Assembly: GCF_019399895.1 (NCBI RefSeq)
Contig: NC_091870.1
Location: 6,741,001 to 6,805,000 of the forward strand
Length of the DNA: 64,000 nucleotides
Reading direction: 5' to 3'
DNA from: Cardiocondyla obscurior
Lineage: Eukaryota; Arthropoda; Insecta; Hymenoptera; Formicidae
The notes under the pieces were generated by a model, which did no database searches, was not told the origin of the DNA, and saw only the letters and a program-made list of their open reading frames with translations. Numbering within the stretch: position 1 is the first letter of the stretch; each line of letters opens with the position of its first letter. This document shows positions 47,001 through 56,249 of the stretch, in pieces. A program made the position numbers and the translations under genes.

Positions 47001-47912
47001 CTTTGCCAACCCTTACCGGAGGTGGTTGAAGGCGGTCGCTCGTGCAGGATGCTTATATCTGATTGTCCCCCGGGGCTGCTGTAATTAAACTCAGACCAAA
47101 ATTGCCGGACCAGCCCAGCAAAAGTTCTGTCCGCCAAACCTCCCCAAACACAGCCGTTTCTAATGACTACACGTAACGGTTATATGTAATTTTGCACAGC
47201 GCGATATTTCGTAATTTTTTATATTAACCTTATTACTTTCAAATTGTCCAATTTTGTTTCTCGATTTATTACATTGAATAGAGAATTTAATTAGAGCAGC
47301 CAGTTAAAATTAATCTCTTTGTTAAAAATAACTTCAGCAAATTTTTGAAATGCTTTCTTTTAAAAGAAAAGAAAATGTACCGATTTACAAAAATATAAAG
47401 TAAATCAATGGATCACAAAACGAGTTGCGTTTTACAAACGTAACTGGAATTAAATCTTTATGAAAACTTCAAGCATCGTTCTTCTTGTTCAACTGCCTTT
47501 TGTTCCCGCAGTCACGATGTGCGCAAAGTTGTAAAGAGGGAGGCCGAAGGTAGTGGAGGGATAAATCTAGCATGGCTATCAGAAGGGCAAATGCGGACAA
47601 AACTATCCCCGCGCCCTGTCGTTCTACAATAATTAACGCCATTATAGCATTTAATTGCCGCGAGTGCCAAGACCACCCTTCGCTTCTACCGCCATCTTGT
47701 TTTTCGTTCCCTGCTTTTCCACCCCTATTTCGCACCCCACGCGACTCGACGCTGCAAGCGCAAAATGGTGGTTAATTCTGTCGAGCGTGCGCTTAAATTT
47801 CGACTATCTAAATGCCAGCGAAACAGACTCTTGGATTCTCCCGAAAGAAGCAAGAATATTTTTTATCCGAAATTTTACGTGCAGCTTCGCTTTACGTATA
47901 ATTGTTCTTTAT
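47001..47912. other. Intergenic sequence, no gene recognised
   Basis: Unique-looking DNA after the module boundary. ORFs at 47469-47735 (minus) and 47655-48014 (plus) have no domain, and the latter runs into the repeat array. Confidence 0.45.
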
Positions 47913-48300
47913 TATTGCGATTCATTACATTTGCAATATATTCCATCAGGCTTAATTGCGCGAACGTTAACCCCACGTCACGTTACACTGTGCTTACGTA
48001 CCCTCGGTGTCTAATTCGAAATCGTATTATTTTATAATATTTAATTAAGTATTTAATTAAATATTTAATATAAGTATTTAATATAGATATAATCTACACT
48101 TCTGGATAAGAAGATAGCGCAAATACAGCCTTCTCTTTTACAAAATAATACAAGACACCGAAGGTATACGTAAGCACAGTGTAACGTGACGTATATCGTA
48201 TTAATCAATTATTAAAAAATGAGCCCATTTAAAAATTGAAGACCATAAAAAAAAAATTACATTAAATGCGCATTCCAACAAATAAGAAAATGCAATTAAA
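47913..48300. repeat. Outer foldback block, left copy, of the 48-49 kb array
   Basis: It matches 49069-49458. It contains a left arm (47975-48034, starting ACGTCACGTTACACTGTGC) and an inverse right arm (48136-48192), then the leader block shared with the duplicated modules (TCGTATTAATC to AAGAAAATGC). This copy lacks about 13 bp (GATTTCGAATTA region) in the right arm. Confidence 0.85.
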
Positions 48301-49064
48301 TACAGCCTTCTCTTTTACAAAATAATACGATTTCGAATTAGACACCGAGGGTATACTTAAGCACAGTGTAACGTGACGTGACGTATACCGTATTAATCGA
48401 TTATTAAAAAATGAGCCCATTTAAAAATTGAAGACCATAAAAAAAAATTACATTAAATGCGCATTCCAACAAATAAGAAAATGCAATTAAATACAGCCTT
48501 CTCTTTTACAAAATAATACGATTTCGAATTAGACACCGAGGGTATACTTAAGCACAGTGTAACGTGACGTGACGTATACCGTATTAATCGATTATTAAAA
48601 AATGAGCCCATTTAAAAATTGAAGACCATAAAAAAAAATTACATTAAATGCGCATTCCAACAAATAAGAAAATGCAATTAAATACAGCCTTCTCTTTTAC
48701 AAAATAATACGATTTCGAATTAGACACCGAGGGTATACTTAAGCACAGTGTAACGTGACGTGACGTATACCGTATTAATCGATTATTAAAAAATGAGCCC
48801 ATTTAAAAATTGAAGACCATAAAAAAAAATTACATTAAATGCGCATTCCAACAAATAAGAAAATGCAATTAAATACAGCCTTCTCTTTTACAAAATAATA
48901 CGATTTCGAATTAGACACCGAGGGTATACTTAAGCACAGTGTAACGTGACGTGACGTATACCGTATTAATCGATTATTAAAAAATGAGCCCATTTAAAAA
49001 TTGAAGACCATAAAAAAAAAATTACATTAAATGCGCATTCCAACAAATAAGAAAATGCAATTAA
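48123..49064. repeat. 191-bp tandem repeat, five units
   Basis: TACAGCCTTCTCTTTTAC begins at 48123, 48301, 48492, 48683 and 48874. The first period is 178 bp and the rest 191 bp, with nearly no difference between units two and five. Each unit is the right arm of the foldback (GACACCGAGGGTATA to GTAACGTGACGTGACG) plus the leader block with an ATG and a 6-codon ORF. The high uniformity suggests recent amplification. Confidence 0.92.
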
Positions 49065-49068
49065 ATAT

Positions 49069-49458
49069 ATTGCGATTCATTGCATTTGCAATATATTCCA
49101 TCAGGCTTAATTGCGCGAACGTTAACCCCACGTCACGTTACACTGTGCTTACGTACCCTCGGTGTCTAATTTGAAATCGTATTATTTTGTAATATTTAAT
49201 TAAGTATTTAATTAAATATTTAATATAAGTATTAAATATTGATATAATCTACACTTCTGGACAAGAAGATAGCGCAAATACAGCCTTCTCTTTTACAAAA
49301 TAATACAATTTCGAATTAGACACCGAGGGTATACGTAAGCACAGTGTAACGTGACGTATATCGTATTAATCGATTATTAAAAAATGAGCCCATTTAAAAA
49401 TTGAAGACCATAAAAAAAAAATTACATTAAATGCGCATTCCAACAAATAAGAAAATGC
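49069..49458. repeat. Outer foldback block, right copy
   Basis: The complete version of the block: arms 49130-49189 and 49291-49358 with an AT-rich spacer, then the leader block to GAAAATGC at about 49459. It closes the tandem array on the right in the same orientation as the left copy. Confidence 0.85.
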
Positions 49459-49729
49459 CATGCGGCTCTTTGCACGCCGGTGACACCGACGTCTCGAATC
49501 CGACTCGTTGGTTAATATTGACTGGCAGCGGTTACGCCTGCGCCAAAGTGGCTGTTTGCCCTGAACAACCCTCCCATTTTAACTCACACCCGCCGCAACC
49601 TCCGCGCGTCGATGTTGGTAGTCGTCGGCTAAGCCCACACGGGCTCCGGCTTTGCGACCAGCTAATGTAATAATTATGCGGCACGTATCGCACTTAATGA
49701 AAAACGAGAAAAAGATCGAAACGAGAGAA

Positions 49730-49820
49730 AGATACATTAAATGCGCATTCCAACAAATAAGAAAATGCAATTAAATATATTGCGATTCATTACATTTGCA
49801 ATATTAAGCCTGATGGAATG
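49730..49820. repeat. Partial third copy of the leader and block start
   Basis: TACATTAAATGCGCATTCC to AAGAAAATGC is followed by AATTAAATATATTGCGATTC, the same junction as at 49064-49080. The next part, AAGCCTGATGGAATGTA, is the inverse of the block's own ATTCCATCAGGCTT, so it may be a rearranged end. Confidence 0.7.
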
Positions 49821-50714
49821 TATTCAAATACAATGAATCACTAGTGACATTATGTTGGACATGTACGCGCGTGCCAAAAAATCCCAGCGAGAGCAAGAAG
49901 CGAAATCATAATGCTAAATTCACTCGACGTCAACATTAAACGTTGTGGATAATGGCGGATTCATTTATCAGTTGCCGACAGTTTAATCGCCGGGGTTGAA
50001 TTAACGTTAACTCCAACATGCTATCGAATCGATCTTAATGTTAATTAATATCTCCGTGACAGTGGTAGAAAGAAATAGAAAGAGGTATCGGAGCTGAGTT
50101 GGTGAAACCTGGCGGCCGCGGGTCGGTGTTAGTTAATCCTAAACCGGTTACAAATGCGTTGGTCATCGCGGTATCTTTGACTTACTAATTGGACGGATAA
50201 GAGACAAATATATCTCATGGAGAGACGGCAGAGCAGGCGTTTGTGTCTTAGAGCATATATTACTGAAGGAGGAATAGCCTATAATTTCCGTGTTAAAAAT
50301 CTGTGACCAAGTTCAGTGTGAGAGAGAAAGGTAGAGTATTACCATTGTTCTTAATGCGCAAACGCGGATGATTTATTTTATATATTAATTTCTTTTTTTA
50401 CGATATTTATACAATTATAATAAAAATATTTTGCCTAATCACTGTTTGTGCGCTTGGAGTATAATATAAATATATGTAACGTGTGTTTTAGATGCTTCCT
50501 TGGCATTCATCCGAAACAAAAGGGAAAAAATATGGCAATCAATAATAAAATTTCCAAATTGGCCGATGCACTTAAAATTTATGAATCAAAACGTTCCACG
50601 TGGAGGTTATTGTAATTTATGTAATTGAAATTAATGTATTTTAAATTGTTATTTGCGTTTAAATTGTATTTTAATATATTGTATAAGATTAAATAAATAA
50701 AGAAATATATTTAA
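49821..50714. other. Intergenic sequence, no gene recognised
   Basis: Unique-looking DNA, CpG-richer at 49860-50200, then AT-rich. Nothing was assigned. Confidence 0.5.
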
Positions 50715-51003
50715 AAATTTTTGACTGAAAAGCTAGAAAAAATGACTGAAGTTTTCTTAAAGTCATATTGTATAAATTTTCAGACAAAATATTTCAGCCA
50801 CTTTGACTAACTTTTTCAACACTTTTTTTAAAAAACTGTTTTTAGAAAACAGGCTAAAAAGTTAGACAAAAATTTCTGAATATCAAGACACTAACATTTA
50901 GAAAAGTGACTAAAAATTCAAACAAAATGCCTAAATATTAAGATATTAGGAATTATAATATTTAGAAAAGTGTTGAAAAAGTTAGTCAAAAATTTTTTAC
51001 AGT
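50715..51003. repeat. AT-rich foldback-like element with reiterated GTGACTAA-type motif
   Basis: CTTTGACTAACTTTTTCAACACTTTT (50801-50826) is inverse to 50966-50991, and AAAAATTTTTGACTGAAAAG at the left end resembles the inverse of the right end. The right edge is AAAAATTTTTTACAGTG. Internal ACTAAAAA/TTAGACAAAA variants repeat. It is probably a degenerate MITE. Confidence 0.55.
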
Positions 51004-51924
51004 GCACGCTGTCGTACGGCATAAACAGCTTACTCAATAAAAATGAAAGCGCTGTGCTGCTTTATCACAACGATATAATTTCCAACGTAATCTGATAACG
51101 TCACGCTAACGAGCTCGCATGATTATCTAAACGAGAAGCGAAGGAGGTCTTAATGCACGAAATATTCGATACGACAATCACGAAGAGCGTTTTGCAGAAA
51201 CGATAAGAGAGCTTTGCGGGAAACAATAATAATAGAAAGTTTATGACACGGTCGTGCTTTCGTATTATGTTACGGCCACCTACGGTCAGCTACACGAGCT
51301 ACCACTTTGCGCTCACTTAAGTGGCGACGAACGACAATTCAGCAAATGTTTCTACCGTCAAATAAATTACGCGAAATTACGGTGTGACATTATGTCACAT
51401 AAATGGCACGATAGAGAGAAGCTCGCGAGTGTCTCGTGCGGCGAACGTAATAGCTTCCTGGAGTGCCTCGTTTTCGGGTTGATGATGAGCGGGATAATCG
51501 AAGCGCATAAAAGTTCATGATAATAGCGACCTGGCCCGAGATTATATTTCGAGATGTCCAGGCAGTCATTTTCAAGTACGTACGCAACTACGGCTCAATA
51601 AACATATTCTCGCCGCTTGTAATTACTTTTATTACTCATTATTGCTGAAACTTTTTTTTCACAAATACAGATCCGAACGGTCAAATGTTATCTCCCCGTC
51701 GTAAAACTTAACGAATTCGTTACTAAATGTTTTAAAAATTAAAAATAAAAATAAAAACGGTATTATTAGTAATATAATAACTATAGAAATGAGCCTGTAA
51801 TTATTAGAAATTTAATTTACCAGCAGTATTTTTTTTTCTTTTTTTTTTGCCATGTTAAATTCAAAAACAAAATTATTAAATTTACCTTTCTATGTAATAA
51901 TAATATAATTGAATAATAATAATT
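51004..51924. other. Intergenic sequence, no gene recognised
   Basis: No domain-bearing ORF. A poly-T tract lies at 51829-51848. The 88-codon ORF at 51254-51520 has no recognisable feature. Confidence 0.5.
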
Positions 51925-52020
51925 ATATATCGTATTCTTTAAAAGAAATCATTAAGCCAATTTAATTAATCCAAAATAATTCAATTGGCTTATTGATTTC
52001 TTTTAGAGAATACGATATAT
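51925..52020. repeat. 96-bp palindrome
   Basis: ATATATCGTATTCTTTAAAAG (first 20 bases from 51925) is inverse to the end at 52020 with one mismatch. Arms of about 38 bp flank a 20-bp AT-rich loop. It is a short foldback element or a deletion derivative of one. Confidence 0.85.
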
Positions 52021-52639
52021 CTCTACGTTATCTACATCTATATTTGAAATTAGGCTTTATAAAGCGATTGATCTAATAGTCGCAAACCCGTTGTTTAATA
52101 ATCTGTACTGTCGCGTGTTTTCTGCCACGCGAGTTTATCGCGATCGTTAATACACCCTCCATGGAAGGCATTTATCGGCAGATAATTAATTTCGTTGCGT
52201 AACGTCGGGTTAATCGCTCATTAAAACTCACCCCGCCCCTATTGCGTCGCCTTCTCCGAAAAGCCAGACACGCGCATTAATTCGCAACAGATAATTTTGA
52301 TCGCGCTGTAATCCCGATATAATTGGATTGAAAAACACAAGCCGGATTGCGTCGATAGGTGAGATCGTGGATGAGTATCGGCTTTCTACGAAAAGCATGC
52401 TAATTAAATCATTACAACTAACGATCGATAACGATGACGATTCACCTTGTGTTACATACTCGGTATTTAAATGAACCGACAAGGCAAAAATAACGTTGAA
52501 TAACATGAATATGGATAGATTGCGGTCGCATAATTCTGATAACTACTTATTACTTATTATTTAATAACAAAAGCGGAATGAGTTTGCAAGATAAAACTCG
52601 TTTTTCATTCAGAGCGAAACCGTACTTTTCTCGGCTATA
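52021..52639. other. Intergenic sequence, no gene recognised
   Basis: Unique-looking DNA without repeats or a supported ORF. Confidence 0.5.
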
Positions 52640-53103
52640 CACCCAGAGAAAAATATAATTGAAATAACCATAATTCAACTATAAAAAAAATTTAAAAAAA
52701 AAGGGACCAACAATATTTTTATAATAACTTTAAATATGCAAATAATAAATTATAAATTGTATTATTACAAAGCTAGCTTTATAAATTAAACGCGACCTAG
52801 CAGAAGACCTTAAAAAATTAAATTGTTAACGTGTATTTTACATTCGATTTTAATTTCAAAATTGAGTTTAATGTAATTCTCGCAATTAATAGTTTAATCG
52901 AGGGGTAAACCGCTGGCCAAAATCTGTATGCAGTCGCAATTTAAATCTTTAAAAATTTTTAAAAACGTAACGTGGGAAATATCAATAATTAAATCTCGCA
53001 TTTAATTATTGATATTTCCCACGTTACGTTTTTAAAAATTTTGAAAAATTTAAATTGCGACTGCATACAGATTTTGGCCAGCGGTTTACCCCTCGATTAA
53101 ACT
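52640..53103. repeat. Dispersed repeat ending in a 213-bp palindrome
   Basis: The left part (52650-52890) shares blocks with 34036-34265 and 41310-41390. The right part (52891-53103) is a palindrome: AGTTTAATCGAGGGGTAAAC is inverse to the end at 53103, and the arms contain TTGCGACTGCATACAGATTTT-type sequence and meet near 52998. The palindrome may be an inverted duplication of the family's terminal segment. Confidence 0.8.
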
Positions 53104-53499
53104 TAAATAAATCTATATTTCTTTGTATTATTTTAAAAGTGCGCCTGATTGAAAAATGCTAGCTAATAATTAACAAGAACATTCGCTTTATTAATTTTTA
53201 ATTGTTTGCAAATCGCGCTTGCGTAGAAATTCAGTATCTTCTAATGAATTAAACACTGTGAACTTGAACTATTATAATCCCGACCTTATTGATTGAATAC
53301 AATAAAGATGCATATGTATCGAGAGTATATGGTTATGCAATTCAAATAGATAATCACGCTTGCTCATGAAAAACTAACATTTGTTCTCTTTTTTTTTTAT
53401 CAACAACTCTATAATAATGTTTTACCTAAAAATATTCTCCGGTCTAATATTTAGGGTCTTTTTATGTGATTCATTAATATTACTTCACGCCTGTATATA
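53104..53499. other. Intergenic sequence, no gene recognised
   Basis: AT-rich DNA leading to the MITE at 53500, with nothing assigned. Confidence 0.5.
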
Positions 53500-53855
53500 C
53501 AGGGTGTCCCACCCCATGTTGACAAACTCTCCAAGTTAGATAGGTCTCGTGGGCACAAATCAATAAGTTCATTGCAGTTTTGCAAAATTCACGATAAGTA
53601 GTTATTGAGAAAAAAATTAATTTGTCTAGCGCAAAAGCGACAAGGAAGCTACGCATGAGTGAGCGCGACAGACGAGGCGCCATTCGTCTGTCGCGCTCAC
53701 ACGCCCGCAGCTTCCTTGTCGCTCTTAAGTTACACATTTTAATTATTTTCACAATTACGGTTGAGAAATGTATAAAATAAAATAGAACTTATTGACTTGT
53801 ATCCACGAAACCTATCTAACTCGGAGAGTTTGTCAAGGTGGGATGGGACACCCTG
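53500..53855. mobile_element. Palindromic Tc1/mariner-type MITE, copy 3 (TA-flanked)
   Basis: It begins CAGGGTGTCCCACCCCATG and ends GATGGGACACCCTG, with TA at 53498-53499 and 53856-53857. It is very close to the 25498 copy along its whole length and is joined to the same 429-bp repeat on its right. Confidence 0.88.
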
Positions 53856-54284
53856 TATAAGTCAACGATAGAAGACACCAGCGGACGAATTGACTTATTT
53901 TCGCAGTTACCTCTATGCGTGGAGAAAAATAAACTCGAGGAATGACAACAAGTAATAGAAAAAGAAAAAACTTATTTCGGAATAAGCGCAAAAAAACTTA
54001 GAAAAAATAATACGACAAGTTAACGGACAAAAAATTATTCCAGAAAAAAATCATTATCAAGTACAGAAGAATCTAAAAGATCATTCTGTCTACGCATACG
54101 CCATGCGTCGAATAGTTCACGGCATCGCAGCTGCAAATCTCTGCTACTGCACATCGAACTGGCGAGTCAGAGTATTATTTTTTTATATCTGGTGTTTAAT
54201 ATATTGGCGGGTAATATTATTAATATTCGGGTGGGTAATATGATGTCTGGCGATTAATATAATATAATATAATATGCCCATGTA
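53856..54284. repeat. 429-bp repeat adjoining the MITE, copy 2
   Basis: Near-identical to 25855-26283. It ends in an AATAT microsatellite and ATGCCCATGTA, where it runs directly into the transposase-like frame. No function was recognised. Confidence 0.85.
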
Positions 54285-54726
54285 TTTTCTGCCTGCACGA
54301 CTGACGGGAGAAGCATATGAAAATTTTTTAAACAACGAACTCCCCGTATTACTTGAAGACGTTCCTCTCCGTATGCGAGAAATAATGATTTTTCAGCATG
54401 ATGGAGCTCCCGCGCATTTTTACCGGAATGTTCGTAATACGCTAAATGAACAATATCCCGATAAATGGATAGGTCGCGGTGGGCCTATTGCTTGGCCGGC
54501 ACGGTCGCCTGACTTAAATGTCTTAGACTTTTTTATTTGGGGACATATAAAAAATAAGGTTGAACATTTAAGAGATACAAATATAAATGAAATGCGCGAA
54601 GGAATAATTAGAGCCTTCGAAACAATTACCCCGGATATGGCACAACGAGCGACGCGGCAAATAACGGAAAGAGCTGCTCTCTGCGTACAAGAACGAGGAG
54701 AACATATTGAACAGTTAATGAATTAA
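54274..54726 (+). pseudogene. Tc1/mariner (IS630)-superfamily transposase, C-terminal fragment
   Basis: An open frame of 150 codons with HDGAPAHF (second catalytic Asp), then GRGGPIAWPARSPDLNVLDF, where the Asp of LDF would be the third acidic residue. There are 41 residues between the two, the DD41D spacing described for rosa/Visitor-like Tc1/mariner elements. In this superfamily the enzyme cuts and joins DNA at TA sites. The N-terminal DNA-binding domains and the first catalytic Asp are absent. The frame starts in the 429-bp repeat junction, so the ATG is probably not native. The fragment lacks a recognisable terminal inverted repeat downstream and is almost certainly inactive. Confidence 0.82.
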
Positions 54727-55404
54727 ATAATGAGAGTGGATTAGGCCTACTGGGGATACCACTAAAAAAAAAACGCGCCGTATTGTCTACCTCAAGGTGG
54801 TGTGGAAACGACAACGCTTCCACAAAATAAATTAAATTAGATTTTTATTGTTTACAAAATTTTTTTTTTTTAATATTAATTAATGCATATCCTTTTTTTT
54901 TAAAAAATAGATTATCTTAGATATCTTTTTTGTAAAAATCAATAAGTCAGTCGTTGGGTGGTTGCTTAGCAACCAAAATTGTAATATTAATAGCGGCAAG
55001 ACAGCCGGGCCGGCACTTTTACAACCGAACGTCGGCCCATGCGTGACTGAGTAGGCCGTGCTATCTCGAGAGTATTTCTCGTAGAAAGTTTATTCTAAGA
55101 AAACAAGAATATCAAAACGCCATCCCGTTTCGATTACCGTTAAATTTAATTACGGAATAATGCAAATAATCGATCTTTGGTCGGGAAAGTTTTGCCATTG
55201 GAATCGACACCGTTGGGAAAGACGTACGATTTCTTTTTTAGGTGTTCTGCACCTGCGATAAAAATTATTTTAGAACTTATTCTTACAGACAACGAGCTTG
55301 CTCACCACCGTACACTGTTAGGAAAAACCTTAAATTTCATGCCCTATTAAGATATTAAGATATTAAGATATTTTACCATTTTACCATTAAAAATAAAATA
55401 GACA
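54727..55404. other. Sequence after the transposase fragment, no gene recognised
   Basis: It may include the 3' part of the transposon (to about 54880, ending in poly-T), but no inverted terminus matching CAGGGTGTC was found. A GATATTAA microsatellite lies at 55347-55372. Confidence 0.45.
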
Positions 55405-55695
55405 TTTCTTATTGATTTTTAATTAAAATGTAAAGGAAGCATGTGGTTAGGCCCGTAAATAAAATGTAATGAACACTGTATATGAGTATTCATTTACTAA
55501 TGTCTTAAATTTCATTAAGAAATGTAATGAACACTGTATATAAATATTCATTTACTGATGTCTTAATTTTCATAATTTTAATTATGGAATTTAAGACATC
55601 AGTAAATGAATACTCATATACAGTGTTCATTACATTTTATTTACGGGCCTAACCACATGCTTTCTTTACATTTTAATTAAAAATCAATAAGAAAT
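55405..55695. repeat. Foldback element, copy 2, with complete ends
   Basis: The left end TTCTTATTGATTTTTAATTA is inverse to the right end at 55676-55695. The GTGGTTAGGCCCGTAAATAA arm pairs fully, and the internal AATGTAATGAACACTGTATAT duplication is also present. It is the intact reference for the truncated copy at 42345-42630. Confidence 0.9.
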
Positions 55696-55819
55696 TTCTA
55701 ACAGCCTATAGGCTTTCATATCGCGAAAAGACAAAGCCACGATTCATTTTAGACCTTATGTCAAAAAATATATGTACATAGCTAATCTGATCTTGTTGCT
55801 GTGAACCATGTTCGTTAAT

Positions 55820-56249
55820 AGATATCTAAATGTTTTTCGCCGCGACTAGTCTACTGTTGTGTTTTGTTCTAACCTTACGCAAAGCTCGACTGCCGAATTC
55901 GCCGGGCAAACCTGTTCTCGCCGCCCGCTGTCCGCGCGTCCTCCACCATGCGAAATTCGAATATGAAGACCTGCCGGCCGTAAACACACGCACGTACTCA
56001 CATTACCACGGCGATCCGCGGACCCGGCAGATTCGGCAGCCGAGCGTTGCGTAAGGTCAACACATAACGCAACAGTATAGACTAGTACGCGGCGAAAAAC
56101 GTTTAGATATTTAGCTTTTTTAGCGCATTATTACGTTTGAGCGTTACATTTTTGGCTAAGTGCTGGACAGTTTTGTTAGACAGCCACGAAATGAACCGCG
56201 AATTGAGTAGCTAATTATAAGGTAACGATGAGAATCAATTTCCACTCGG
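55820..56249. repeat. Dispersed repeat copy 2 with long imperfect inverted arms
   Basis: The partner of 8151-8586. AGATATCTAAATGTTTTTCG at 55820 is inverse to 56092-56110 with one mismatch. The shared sequence continues past the right arm to GAATCAATTTCCACTCGG. Divergence between copies is clearly higher than for the 429-bp repeat, so this family is older here. Confidence 0.8.

Noticed and set aside
48123..49064. CRISPR array
   Set aside because: The units are contiguous 191-bp repeats with no variable spacers, in a eukaryotic genome.
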